From DALYLB01 sp033763135 (lineage in GTDB: Bacteria > Acidobacteriota > Blastocatellia > RBC074), in contig JANRKY010000221.1 in assembly GCA_033763135.1 (NCBI GenBank), positions 1 through 64,000 of the forward strand: a DNA stretch of 64,000 nt, written 5' to 3'. Under the pieces are notes generated by a model that did not search any database, was not told the origin of the DNA, and was given only the letters and a program-made list of their open reading frames with translations. The translations under genes were made by a program, and so were the position numbers. Numbering within the stretch: position 1 is the first letter of the stretch; every line of letters begins with the position of its first letter. Shown one piece after another: positions 1-8,592 of the stretch.

Positions 1-3000
1 CGTCAGCTTCAACAGGTACCGGATCACCCGCCCGCCGCCGTCGCCGAACTGCGGCTGCAGGAACTGGCCGCTCGCGGTGTTGATGACGTTGGCGGAAGGT
101 CCCGCCGTCGGAGGCGCGAAGGGACTGATGCTCAGCGTGCCGAACTGCGGATGGTTGAACGCGTTGAAGAACTCCGTGCGGAACTGCAGGCTCGTCCGCT
201 CGGTCAGACGGAACTGCTTCTGCACGGTGAAGTCGAAGTTGTTGATGCCGCGCGTCCGCTGGGTGTTGCGGCCGAGCGTGCCGGTGCGTCCGGCGCCGGC
301 CGCGATGCCGATGAACTGCGCCGTCTTCGGATCGATCGGCGCGTTGGCCGCGTCCGGATTGACATAGCCGGTCGGGCTCGCCGTGTTCGGAACGGCGCGG
401 ACGCCCTTCTGCCCGAACGGATTGAAGTCCGGCCGGTCGTTGTTGCCGCCGACGCCGTTCGAATCGACGCCGTTGGTCACGGTGAAGGGCACGCCCGTCT
501 CGAAGCTCGTGATGCCCGAAAGCTGCCAGCCGCCGACAATGCGGCCCAGCGCCCCGCGCTGGTCGCGCATGAACGGCAGATCATAGACATAGGTGAAGAC
601 CGCGCGGTGCGTGCGGTCGAAGAGCGAGACCGCGCGCTCGTTGCGCTCGCCGCCCAGAATGTGCGGAATGATCGAGAGCGAACCATTGCTCAGCCCCGCC
701 GAGGCGAAGACCTCGCTGTTGTTGTCGATCAGCTTCGCATAGGTGTATCCGCCCGTCAGCGCGAATCCCCTGGCGAAGCGACGCGAAACCATCAACTGCC
801 CCGCGTGATAGGACGAGGAGCCGCTGTTGGCGCGGACCGTGCGAACGCCCTGCAGGTTGTCGAGGCGGCCCGAGCGCGTCCCGGTATAGCCCGCGGGCGT
901 GACCTGCAGACTGGCCGGAACCAGCGGATTGGCGTCCTCATTCATAAAGAGCTTCGTGCCCTTCGAGCCGACGTACGACGCGTCCAGCATCAGCTGCGCC
1001 GGCAGCTCGCGCTGCACGCCGAGCGACCAGCGCTGAAAGTACGGATTGACCAGATTGGGGTCCGCCAGCGTCTGGCCATCGAACGGCGTGAGCGCGCGCG
1101 CCGTCTTCGGCAGCGCCGCCGACAGATTGGCCAGCCCGCGCGGATTGGCCGCGTTGACCGTCGAGACCGTCTGCGTCGAAACCACGTTCGGCGACGAGGT
1201 GGCCGCGTTCGAGGCGATGTTGTTGAAGAACGAGTCGTAGCCGATCTGATAGCCGCTGCGAACCACGCTCTTCCGATCGCCGACCAGCCAGCCCAGCACG
1301 CCGCTCTTGAACGACGGCGTATAGGCGATGCCGATCGTCGGCGCCCAGTTGTTGTTGTCGTCCCGCACCTTGCTCGGCTGCGAATACGGCCCCTGCAGCG
1401 TCACGGGATCGACGTTGAACAGCCCCGTGAAGGCTGCCGTGCGAATCGAATTGACCGGATTGCCGAAATTCTCGTAGCGTCCGCCGAGCGTCAGCGTCAG
1501 CGAATCGTTGACGCGCCACCGATCCTGGAAGAAATAGGCCTGCCGGAAGAGCTCCGGATAATAGCCGGGACTGCCGAAGTCCCGGTTGGCGCTGCCGCCG
1601 CCCGGTCCCGCGCCGCCGAAATCGTCGATGTAATTGGCCAGCCCCGTGAAGCCGCCGCCCGCGCTGTAGGTCAGCGAGCCTCGCTCGTTGATCGGCGCGA
1701 ACTGACGCGACCGCTGCTGGAGCAGGTCGAAGCCGAACCGGAACGTGTGGTTCGCGCGAACATACGTCATCGTGTCCTGAATGACATAGTTGTTGGCGAT
1801 GCGCCCCTGCGGCAGATTGGTCTGGACGCCGAAGTTCCAGCCGATGCCCTGCGCGTTCGTGATGCCCGCGATGCTGATGCTCGGCAGCGTCTGCGCAAGC
1901 GCGTTGGGCGGATCGAAGGGAAACGCGAGCGCGATGCGGTTGTACGACAGGCGCAGCTCGTTCGTCAGACTCGGCGAGAAGACGTGCGTCTCGCTGAGCA
2001 GAAAGTTCTGGAAGCGGTTCGACTGGCTGGTCGTGAAGCCCGGCAGGCCGAGCGTCGCGCCGGCGACCGGATCGAACTGATCGGCGAAGAGATACCGCCC
2101 CGAAAGCTGCGACCGATCGCTCACCTTGTGATCGATGCGCACCTGATACTGCGGCTCGACATAGGTCTGCGCAAACGCCGTGACCGCCTGACCGAATTCG
2201 ATGTCCGGGCGGTTGTTGCCCAGCGCGAAGCGCGTCGGATTGGCGATGCCGATGACCCCGTCGGTCACGGCGAGCAGCTGATCCACGCGCGGATTGGCGC
2301 CCGCGGCAAAGAGCGTCCGCAGCGCCGTCCGCCCGGCCGCCGTCGGCACCAGCACGCTGGTCACCTTGTTCGACGCCTGCCGCTGATTCTGATACGCGCC
2401 GAAAAAGAAGGTCCGATCCTTGCCGTCATAGAGGCCCGGCAGCTTCACCGGGCCGCCGATCGTGCCCGCGAAGATATGCTCGGTGCCGTACGGCGGATAG
2501 CCCCGCTGCTTGAGCGAGGGATCGAGCGACTGCGTGTTGGTCAACGCATCGTCGCGGGTCGAATCGTATTGCCACGACGCCGTGCCGTGAAACCGATTCG
2601 TTCCCGCCTTGGTGATCGTGTTGACGACCGCGCCGCCCGCGCGCCCGAACTCCGCGTCGTAATTGGAGGTCTGCACCGAGACCTCCTGCACGGCGTCCGG
2701 ATTCTTGATCTGGAATCCCTGCCCCGCGATCGAGATGTCGTTGTTCTCCGTCCCGTCGATCAGAAAATTGTTCGACCGGCCGCGCCCGCCGTTGACCGAA
2801 AAGGTCGCGACGCCAAAGCCGAACCGGTTCGTCGAGACGCCCGGCAGCGTCAACGCCAGCGAGACCGGATTCCGCGTGGCGATCGGCAGCTCCGTGATCC
2901 GCGTCGCATCGATCGCGCCGCCGCGAACGGGCGCTTCGGTCTGCAGTAAAGCGCCCGTCTCGGCCGTCACGTCCACCGAGACCTCCTGCGCGCCCGGCGC

Positions 3001-3321
3001 CAGCTGCGCGTCCACCGTCGAGGTCAATCCGGCGCTGACGGCGATGTTCGATTTGACGACCGCGCCGAATCCCGAAGCCGTCACCTTGAGCGTGTACGCC
3101 CCCAGATCGACCGCGTCGAAACGATAAAACCCTTCGCTGTTGGCCACCGTCGAACGACTGACCGTCGTCGCCGTGTTCGTCAGCGCCACGTTCGCCCCGG
3201 AGATCACCGCGCCGGTCGAATCCGTCACGGTCCCGCTGACCGTTCCCCGGCTCGTCTGCGCCATTCCGGCCGCCATCAAGCTACACAACAGAACAAATAG
3301 ATGGAATGCCCTGATTTTCAT
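1..3321 (-). CDS. Oar-like TonB-dependent receptor, 3' end cut by window
   Basis: This is an outer-membrane receptor of the carboxypeptidase-regulatory-like/TonB type; 1107 codons are visible. It opens with a signal peptide (MKIRAFHLFVLLCSLMAAGMAQ). A CarboxypepD_reg-like beta-sandwich follows at about residues 23-105, then a plug region at about 115-260 (GFGVATFSVNGGRGRSNNFL, then FLIDGTENND), then a long aromatic-rich barrel. The reading frame is still open at base 1, but the visible end (RVIRYLLKLT) resembles the usual last strand of this family, so probably only a few residues are missing. The start has a strong GGAGGG just upstream. The family normally imports large ligands such as glycans or peptides using TonB energy. 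The substrate cannot be told here, and no TonB or sugar-degradation gene adjoins it. Confidence 0.9.
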   Translation of the reverse strand, partial: MKIRAFHLFVLLCSLMAAGMAQTSRGTVSGTVTDSTGAVISGANVALTNTATTVSRSTVANSEGFYRFDAVDLGAYTLKVTASGFGAVVKSNIAVSAGLTSTVDAQLAPGAQEVSVDVTAETGALLQTEAPVRGGAIDATRITELPIATRNPVSLALTLPGVSTNRFGFGVATFSVNGGRGRSNNFLIDGTENNDISIAGQGFQIKNPDAVQEVSVQTSNYDAEFGRAGGAVVNTITKAGTNRFHGTASWQYDSTRDDALTNTQSLDPSLKQRGYPPYGTEHIFAGTIGGPVKLPGLYDGKDRTFFFGAYQNQRQASNKVTSVLVPTAAGRTALRTLFAAGANPRVDQLLAVTDGVIGIANPTRFALGNNRPDIEFGQAVTAFAQTYVEPQYQVRIDHKVSDRSQLSGRYLFADQFDPVAGATLGLPGFTTSQSNRFQNFLLSETHVFSPSLTNELRLSYNRIALAFPFDPPNALAQTLPSISIAGITNAQGIGWNFGVQTNLPQGRIANNYVIQDTMTYVRANHTFRFGFDLLQQRSRQFAPINERGSLTYSAGGGFTGLANYIDDFGGAGPGGGSANRDFGSPGYYPELFRQAYFFQDRWRVNDSLTLTLGGRYENFGNPVNSIRTAAFTGLFNVDPVTLQGPYSQPSKVRDDNNNWAPTIGIAYTPSFKSGVLGWLVGDRKSVVRSGYQIGYDSFFNNIASNAATSSPNVVSTQTVSTVNAANPRGLANLSAALPKTARALTPFDGQTLADPNLVNPYFQRWSLGVQRELPAQLMLDASYVGSKGTKLFMNEDANPLVPASLQVTPAGYTGTRSGRLDNLQGVRTVRANSGSSSYHAGQLMVSRRFARGFALTGGYTYAKLIDNNSEVFASAGLSNGSLSIIPHILGGERNERAVSLFDRTHRAVFTYVYDLPFMRDQRGALGRIVGGWQLSGITSFETGVPFTVTNGVDSNGVGGNNDRPDFNPFGQKGVRAVPNTASPTGYVNPDAANAPIDPKTAQFIGIAAGAGRTGTLGRNTQRTRGINNFDFTVQKQFRLTERTSLQFRTEFFNAFNHPQFGTLSISPFAPPTAGPSANVINTASGQFLQPQFGDGGGRVIRYLLKLT

Positions 3322-3728
3322 ATTCCCTCCTTCAAAGTTTCTTCTTGCTCGCCCGCCCGCCTCTCCGCGATTGGATCGGCATCCATCGCGCTTGAGTCGT
3401 CGGAGGGATATGGTTTGCGCAAGCGGCGTTCCAGCAAGGGCCGTGCGCGGCGAGCTGCGCGCGATCCATCTCTTTTGCGCGAATTCACGCAAATTCGCGG
3501 CCGGTTTTTCCAACGGCGGCGACAGACACAATCGCGCCTGTTGACATGCGGCCTCCGGCGGATCCAACGCCGTGGAAGCGCCCTCGCCGCGCGTGACATC
3601 GCGCGATTCAATTCTTCGGATTTATTCGGGAATTTCGGAGATCGTTCGGCGCTCCGCCTTCAGGCGGAGCGCCGAACGATCTTTCCGGTCAGGAGGGCAA
3701 GCGGGACGCGGGTCGCGTCCAATCCGAG
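3322..3728. other. 407-bp spacer with hairpin
   Basis: This spacer lies between the receptor start and the end of the Nramp-like gene. Open frames exist on both strands but none has a plausible start, homology or composition. The only clear structure is the palindrome at 3639-3682. The receptor promoter must lie in the half near 3321, but I see no convincing -35/-10 pair. Confidence 0.6.
3639..3682. repeat. 21-bp perfect palindrome, CCGCCT-TC-AGGCGG core
   Basis: Two perfectly complementary 21-nt arms (3639-3659 and 3662-3682) are separated by 2 nt. The core GGCGCTCCGCCTTCAGGCGG is shared with other short intergenic palindromes in this window (near 8130, 48290 and 58330). It sits 47 bp beyond the stop of the Nramp-like gene, so it may act as that gene's terminator. 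No T-tract follows, so a REP-like repeat is equally possible. Confidence 0.7.
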
Positions 3729-5093
3729 CTACATCAGCTTCTTGATCTGTTCGATCCCGTAATATCCCATCAGCCAGACGATGATGATGGTCGCGATCCA
3801 GAGGAAGATCGTCACCCAGCGCGACGGCAGGATCTCGCGCGGCAGATGGCGATGGCGCAGATAGAGCGTGCCGATGCCGATCACCGGCAGCATCATAGCC
3901 TGCGCGAGTCCGCCGGCGACGACCATCTTCACGGGCGATTCGAAGAAGAAATAGAAGCTCACCGGAATGATCGTCAGCGCGATGATGAAGCCATTGCGAA
4001 AGCGCACCCGCGTCGGGTAATCCGCCGCGGGGAACATTCCCATCAGCCGGCTCATGTCCGCGAAGACCCGCGAATTGGAGGCCACCGACGCGAAGATCGT
4101 CCCATAAAGCGTCGCGATCGCGCCGAGATAGAAGATCCACAGGGACCACGGTCCGAGCGTCTGCGTGTAGATGTTGGAGAGGGTCGGAATCATATCCCTG
4201 GCGGTCGGAACCTTGCCCATCCCGTGCAGGATTCCCGCGCCCAGCAGATAGAAGGCGATGGTCGCGATCGTGTAGATGATCATCGTCGCGATGATGTCCG
4301 TGTGCATTACGCGAATCCATCCGCGCGCGCGGTCGTGCCACTCGGGCGTTCCGTCGCGGCGGCCGACGAATCGGGCATAGCCCTTCTCGACGCACCAGTA
4401 GGGATACATAAAGAGCTCGCTCGCGCCCACGCCCGTGATCCCGAAGACGGCCACGGCCGTCGAGAATCCCTCGCCGGGCATCCGGAACTTGAAGCCCTCG
4501 ATCATCTCGGTCCAGGAGAAATACTGCGGCATCCGCACGAGCAGCACCGCCGCCAGAAACGTCAGCATCGTGAAGAGGCCGACCTTGACCATCGCCAGCC
4601 GCTCGACGCGGTCATAGCCGCCGCCGAGCAGCAGCGCCAGCGTGATCGCGGCGAAGAGCAGCACCCAGATCTTGATCGAGACGGCCGGAATCAGCAGGTT
4701 CATGACCGCCGCCACCCCGCCGTACATCGCACCGACCTGGAGCATGGTCATGATCGTCATCACCGCCCAGGCCCAGACGACCCAGTTGACCTTTACGCGC
4801 GGGCCCGGCACGCGGTCAAAGCTCGCCAGTCCCGTCTCGCCGCTGGCGATGATGTACCGGGCCATCTCCGCCTGCACCACGGGCTTGATCAGACAGCTCA
4901 GAAGAATCACCCAGAGGGCCGTGTATCCGACCTCCGCGCCCAGCGTCGTCGTCGCGATCAGCTCGCCCGAACCGACAATCGAGGCCGCCAGGATCATTCC
5001 CGGCCCAATCCGTTTCAGGGTTTCAAACAATGTTCGCGGAGGCGGCGAAACGTCCTCCGGCCGAAGCTCATAGGGGTCTTGTTGTTGGCTCAT
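3729..5093 (-). CDS. Nramp-family transporter lacking canonical metal-site motifs
   Basis: This is a 454-residue polytopic inner-membrane protein with about 11 hydrophobic segments, the length expected for Nramp/SLC11 proteins. It opens GPGMILAASIVGSGELIATT at the first transmembrane helix. In classical Nramp transporters this helix carries DPGN, whose Asp and Asn bind Mn/Fe; here the position reads VGSG. The TM6 motif (normally MPH) is replaced by FGITGVGASELFMYPYW. The fold family is therefore supported but the usual divalent-metal site is not. It lies 54 bp downstream of a GntR/FCD regulator on the same strand and is probably its target. FCD regulators usually sense organic acids, which raises the possibility of an organic or otherwise unusual substrate. 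No clear Shine-Dalgarno precedes the ATG. Confidence 0.85.
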   Translation of the reverse strand: MSQQQDPYELRPEDVSPPPRTLFETLKRIGPGMILAASIVGSGELIATTTLGAEVGYTALWVILLSCLIKPVVQAEMARYIIASGETGLASFDRVPGPRVKVNWVVWAWAVMTIMTMLQVGAMYGGVAAVMNLLIPAVSIKIWVLLFAAITLALLLGGGYDRVERLAMVKVGLFTMLTFLAAVLLVRMPQYFSWTEMIEGFKFRMPGEGFSTAVAVFGITGVGASELFMYPYWCVEKGYARFVGRRDGTPEWHDRARGWIRVMHTDIIATMIIYTIATIAFYLLGAGILHGMGKVPTARDMIPTLSNIYTQTLGPWSLWIFYLGAIATLYGTIFASVASNSRVFADMSRLMGMFPAADYPTRVRFRNGFIIALTIIPVSFYFFFESPVKMVVAGGLAQAMMLPVIGIGTLYLRHRHLPREILPSRWVTIFLWIATIIIVWLMGYYGIEQIKKLM

Positions 5094-5147
5094 GAATTGG
5101 ATGCGTTCATTGAAGATTGTGGGGGCCGCCCGGATTCCGGCCGGCGC

Positions 5148-5930
5148 TCAGGTCCGGGGGCGCCGTTTTGGAGGAGGCACGGTCTCTTCAACCGGCGCTT
5201 CCCCGTTTCTGTTCTCCTGATGCCAGGCGGTCAATGCGGCCCGCAGGTGGCCCGAGAGCGCGTCCTTGGCCCGTCTTGTGTCGTGCTTCTGCATGGCCGT
5301 GATGATCTTCTGATGCCAGTCGATCGCCTCGTCGAAGTCGCTCGCGTGCGCGATCGTCTCCCGGCGCATGGCAAAAAGCAGTTGCGCAATCGTATCCATC
5401 ACGCCGCTCATCAGCCGGTTGTTCGCCGCCCGCGCCATCACCCGGTGAAACCGGACATCGTGCTTGAGAAAGGTCTCCGGATCGCCCTGCGCATTCCGCA
5501 TCCCATCGAGCTCCGCCACAAGCGCGACGATATCCGCTTCCGTCGCGCGCTCCGCCGCGAGCTCCGCCAGCCCCGCCTCGATGATCCGCCGCGCCTCGAA
5601 CAGCTCTTCGATGCTGGTGTTGTGGATCAGCGTCATAAAGTGCATCGGCTCGGTGAAGACCTCCGGAATCTCTTCCGCAATATAGGTCCCCGCCCCCGGC
5701 TTCGCGCGGATGATCCCCATCACCGAAAGCGCCTTGAGCGCCGTCCGCAGGCTCGGCCGGCTGATGCTGAGCATGTCCGCCAGCTCCCGCTCCGGCGGCA
5801 ACCGGCTCCCCGCCTTCAGTTCCCCGCGCTCCAGCAGATCCTTGATGCGTTGGACAACGAGTTCAGTGATCCCAGCCCTGTCGATCGGCTCCATCGGGGC
5901 GCCCAGGTGCTTCAGATTCCGACCTGCCAT
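5148..5930 (-). CDS. GntR-family regulator, FCD (FadR-type) effector domain
   Basis: This is a 260-residue transcription factor. Residues about 15-85 form the winged helix-turn-helix (VVQRIKDLLERGELKAGSRL, then PPERELADMLSISRPSLRTA). About 100-230 form the helical FCD domain, with FLKHDVRFHRVMARAANNRL supplying the conserved Asp/His residues that often bind a metal and a small carboxylate. The C-terminal 25 residues are polar and disordered-looking (PPPKRRPRT). The start is preceded by AGGAGGA six bases upstream. It is the first gene of a two-gene unit with the Nramp-like transporter and probably controls it in response to a small organic ligand, which I cannot identify. Confidence 0.92.
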   Translation of the reverse strand: MAGRNLKHLGAPMEPIDRAGITELVVQRIKDLLERGELKAGSRLPPERELADMLSISRPSLRTALKALSVMGIIRAKPGAGTYIAEEIPEVFTEPMHFMTLIHNTSIEELFEARRIIEAGLAELAAERATEADIVALVAELDGMRNAQGDPETFLKHDVRFHRVMARAANNRLMSGVMDTIAQLLFAMRRETIAHASDFDEAIDWHQKIITAMQKHDTRRAKDALSGHLRAALTAWHQENRNGEAPVEETVPPPKRRPRT

Positions 5931-6045
5931 TCATTCCTCCTGTGTCAGTTGGGAGGCCATCGGTCTTGTTTTTCTTGTAAGGATATCACGACAATTTCGT
6001 CATTTGGTTTGACCGAGCGAACTATAGAGAGGCCCCTGTGGGAAG

Positions 6046-6798
6046 TCAATTCGTCGATCTCGTGCAGGCCAACAATGTTTTGCGGCGGGCGGGCGGGAAC
6101 TTTTCGATGGCGTAGCGGATCGTGGTGCGCGGAATGCGCGGACCGTGGGCGAGAAGAAAGGCTTCGAGGCGCGCGGGGTCGGTCTTGCCCGCATCGCGGA
6201 GCAGCCAGCCATTGGCCTTGTGAATCAGGTCTTCCGGATAATCGAAGAGCGCCTCGGCGATCTCGTAGACCTCGTCGAGATGCCGGCCTCGGCGGGCGTA
6301 ATAGGTCAGCGGCACGGCGGAAGCGCGCCGCAGCCAGAGGCTGCGCCTGCGGGTCCAGCCGCGGAGCTTCGCGACGAGTTCGGGATGAATTCCGAGCAGC
6401 GGCCCGAGAACCGACATGCAGAGCCCGTCCGTGGTCGCCCAGTCGGCGCAGAGCCCTTCCTCCAGCCACCCCTCGATCGTCCGCGCCATCGTCCCGTCGA
6501 ACTGCCGCTTGAAATCGGCGAGAACCAGAATGCCGACCGATTTGGCCTCCGCCTCGGGCTCGCGCAGCATCGCCTCGCAAAACGCCATGGCCTCATCGAG
6601 CCCCCACGCGCCGCGAACCCGCGCGGAGAGCCCCCTGGCGATCTTGCGCGCCGTCGGCGCATTGACGCCGTAAAACCGCACCTTCTCGTCGGGCTTGAAA
6701 TAGACCCGGGCCTGCGCCGCGATGCGCGGGTCCCCCGCGGCCTTCAATTCGCGCCGCGCCTCGGCCTGCAGTTGCGTGATCGATGTCGAACCGGGCAT
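6046..6798 (-). CDS. AlkD-type DNA alkylation repair glycosylase
   Basis: This 250-residue HEAT-repeat-like protein belongs to the DNA alkylation repair family (PF08713). These enzymes excise positively charged alkylpurines such as N3-methyladenine and N7-methylguanine without flipping the base. The diagnostic segments are present: CADWATTDGLC (catalytic Asp region), RRSLWLRRASAV, and ANGWLLRDAGKTDPARLEAF near the C terminus. Its length fits the family (about 230-250). It is a solitary minus-strand gene between the GntR start and an intergenic inverted repeat, with no sign of an adaptive-response operon. Confidence 0.9.
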   Translation of the reverse strand: MPGSTSITQLQAEARRELKAAGDPRIAAQARVYFKPDEKVRFYGVNAPTARKIARGLSARVRGAWGLDEAMAFCEAMLREPEAEAKSVGILVLADFKRQFDGTMARTIEGWLEEGLCADWATTDGLCMSVLGPLLGIHPELVAKLRGWTRRRSLWLRRASAVPLTYYARRGRHLDEVYEIAEALFDYPEDLIHKANGWLLRDAGKTDPARLEAFLLAHGPRIPRTTIRYAIEKFPPARRKTLLACTRSTN

Positions 6799-6837
6799 CG
6801 CCCCTCGTCCCCTTCAAAGGGCGGCGGCGCGGGCTGC

Positions 6838-6983
6838 TACATCAGGCCCAAAACATTGGGACAGAAGAACTGAACCACGGGGAGCACGGGGAGCACGGGG
6901 CTTCGATGATATTTGATCCCCGTGTTCCCCGTGTCCCCCGTGGTTGATCTTTCCTGGCCGAATGTTTTCTGGCCCGAGTTAGC
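6838..6983. repeat. CACGGGGAG inverted-repeat element, copy 1
   Basis: This is an intergenic element of about 145 bp. The inner arms are runs of CACGGGGAG (6873-6900) facing CCCCGTGTT-type repeats (6917-6945). The outer arms are GGCC-AAAACATT and AATGTTTTCTGGCC. The same nested layout occurs at 52421-52565 and 59459-59604, with different central sequence. It fills most of the gap between the alkD and ilvE genes. Confidence 0.9.
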
Positions 6984-7020
6984 CCGCACCGCCGCGTTTT
7001 TCCGCTCTTTTCGGCCCGCT

Positions 7021-7962
7021 TCAACCCGCGATGAAGGAGAGCCAGTCGCCGGGGGCCTCCTTCTCGCCGGAAGTGATCGCGAAGAAGTCGTTCTGGAGAG
7101 CGGCCGTGATCGGGCCGCGCTTGCCGCTGCCGATCTTGATGCGGTCGATGCTGCGAATCGGGGTGATCTCGGCCGCGGTGCCGGTAAAAAAGACTTCATC
7201 GGCGATATAGAGCGCGGCGCGGGGCATGACCTGCTCGACGACCTCGTAGCCGAGGTTGCGGGCGATCTGCATGACCGAATTGCGCGTGATGCCCGGCAGC
7301 ACGGCGGAGCTCAGCGGCGGCGTATAGAGCACGCTGTCGCGAACGACGAAGAGATTCTCGCCGCTCCCTTCGCTGACATTTCCTTCCGTGTCGAGCGCGA
7401 TCCCCTCGACATAACCGTTGGTGATCGCCTCCATCTTGATCAACTGCGAATTCATGTAGTTGGCGGCCGATTTTGCCGTCGCCGGCAGCGTGTTGGGATG
7501 CATCCGCGCCCAGCTCGCAACGCAGACATCCACGCCCTCGTCAATCGCCTCCTGCCCGAGATATTTGCCCCAGACCCAGCTCGCGATATAGGTCTCGACC
7601 GGGTTGCCGAGCGGATTGACGCCGAACGGGCCATAGCCGCGAAAGACGACCGGGCGCAGATAACAGGACTTGAACTCATTGACGCGAACCACGTCGATGC
7701 AGGCCTGCACAAGTTCGTCCACCGTGAAACCGATCTCCGTCCGATAGATGTGGCACGAATTCCGAAGCCGCTCGATGTGCTCGCGCAATCGAAAGATCGC
7801 CGGCCCCTTCGGCGTCGCATAGCAGCGAATGCCTTCGAACAGCGACGATCCATAATGGACCACGTGCGACATGATGTGGATCTGCGCCGCGTCCCAGTCG
7901 ATCATTTGGCCATTGTGCCAGATCTTCTTCGCGGTCTCGGTGGAGGTAGCGGGATGAGCCAT
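7021..7962 (-). CDS. ilvE: Branched-chain amino acid aminotransferase
   Basis: This is a 313-residue class IV PLP aminotransferase, the normal length for IlvE. It reversibly moves the amino group between glutamate and the 2-oxo acids of leucine, isoleucine and valine in the cytoplasm. Visible hallmarks are HYGSSLFEGIRCY near residue 40, PLP-lysine 164 in ATAKSAANYMNSQL, EGSGENLFVV, and the phosphate-binding LPGITRNSVMQIA. No other ilv/leu genes adjoin it. The gene is followed by the CACGGGGAG repeat and preceded by a CACGAAG repeat, so it is probably a single-gene unit. Confidence 0.95.
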   Translation of the reverse strand: MAHPATSTETAKKIWHNGQMIDWDAAQIHIMSHVVHYGSSLFEGIRCYATPKGPAIFRLREHIERLRNSCHIYRTEIGFTVDELVQACIDVVRVNEFKSCYLRPVVFRGYGPFGVNPLGNPVETYIASWVWGKYLGQEAIDEGVDVCVASWARMHPNTLPATAKSAANYMNSQLIKMEAITNGYVEGIALDTEGNVSEGSGENLFVVRDSVLYTPPLSSAVLPGITRNSVMQIARNLGYEVVEQVMPRAALYIADEVFFTGTAAEITPIRSIDRIKIGSGKRGPITAALQNDFFAITSGEKEAPGDWLSFIAG

Positions 7963-7987
7963 GATTGAACGATACTCCTCGGGAAAT

Positions 7988-8061
7988 CATCCACGAAGTC
8001 GCACAAAGAAACACGAAGGGGAGCCTCGTCTTCGTGTCTCTTCGTGTGTCTTCGTGGATGA
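7988..8061. repeat. CACGAAG inverted-repeat element, copy 1
   Basis: Arms of about 32 bp begin TCATCCACGAAG and end CTTCGTGGATGA, with internal repeats of CACGAAG spaced about 8-9 nt. Close relatives are at 60551-60625 (same outer arms) and 34644-34734. The position is directly upstream of ilvE, so the element may be in that gene's 5' leader. Confidence 0.9.
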
Positions 8062-8286
8062 GGTTTTCATTCTTTCCGGGCGTCGCCATGCGACATGAAC
8101 GACTCCTCGGGAAATCGGTTGAAGTTCCCGCCTTCAGGCGGTCGGCTCTCCGCAAATCGACGGAAGGCGGAACTCCGAACGAGCTTGATTGTTTCCGGAT
8201 GACGCGACAAGGTCGATACGTCGAAAAACAGGCGCCAGCAAACAGGCAGCGGCCATCATAGATTCGGCGGTTGGAGAAAGGCAAGT

Positions 8287-8315
8287 TTGACACTCGTTCG
8301 GGCCATCAATAGAAT
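8287..8315 (+). promoter_or_regulatory. Sigma-70-like promoter for trm112-like/heptose operon
   Basis: TTGACA (8287-8292), a 17-bp spacer, then TAGAAT (8310-8315). This is a perfect -35 and a five-of-six -10 at ideal spacing. Transcription would start near 8322, leaving a leader of about 38 nt that holds the AAAGGAG ribosome site of the next gene. Confidence 0.75.
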
Positions 8316-8359
8316 GCGGTCTCGTTCAATTTCCCACCATAAATAAAGGAGAAAAAGAT

Positions 8360-8545
8360 ATGGGGCTGAGCCCGGATTTTCTGGAAATTCTTCGTTGCCC
8401 GGCGTGCAAGGAACGGATCGAGGCAACGGCGGACGGCAGCGCGCTGAAATGCGTGGGGTGTCGGCGGGTCTATCCCGTCCGCGACGACATTCCGATTCTG
8501 ATCGTGGAAGAGGCGACGATCGAGAAGGAGGAGGCAACCGCCTGA
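8360..8545 (+). CDS. Trm112-like zinc-ribbon protein
   Basis: This 61-residue cytoplasmic protein belongs to the Trm112/YcaR family. Two CxxC knuckles (C13/C16 in LRCPACK, C31/C34 in KCVGCRR) can bind one zinc, followed by the family signature VYPVRDDIPILI. In other organisms Trm112 proteins activate methyltransferases, and the bacterial form is often found next to envelope glycan genes. Here it is the first gene of an apparent operon with a heptosyltransferase and a heptose kinase. AAAGGAG lies at good spacing before the ATG. Confidence 0.92.
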   Translation: MGLSPDFLEILRCPACKERIEATADGSALKCVGCRRVYPVRDDIPILIVEEATIEKEEATA

Positions 8546-8592
8546 CGCCGCCGCCGCGAATTCGTCTGCCGTTCCTCCCAGGATGCCTCTCC

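Larger units (their letters stand above)
7963..8359. other. 397-bp divergent spacer: two repeats and a promoter
   Basis: This region separates the divergent ilvE and Trm112-like genes. It contains the CACGAAG hairpin (7988-8061), a short CCGCCTTCAGGCGG palindrome with flanking GGCGGAACTCC (about 8121-8180), and a strong promoter reading right (8287-8315). No ORF is convincing. Confidence 0.8.

Noticed and set aside
151..2949. 932-codon plus-strand frame rich in Arg/Ala/Asp
   Set aside because: It is exactly antisense to the TonB-dependent receptor. The Arg-rich composition is what GC-rich antisense frames give, and it has no ribosome site or motif.
6838..6983. Insertion sequence
   Set aside because: The element is only about 145 bp with no transposase frame and no visible target duplication; it is better described as a nested palindromic repeat.
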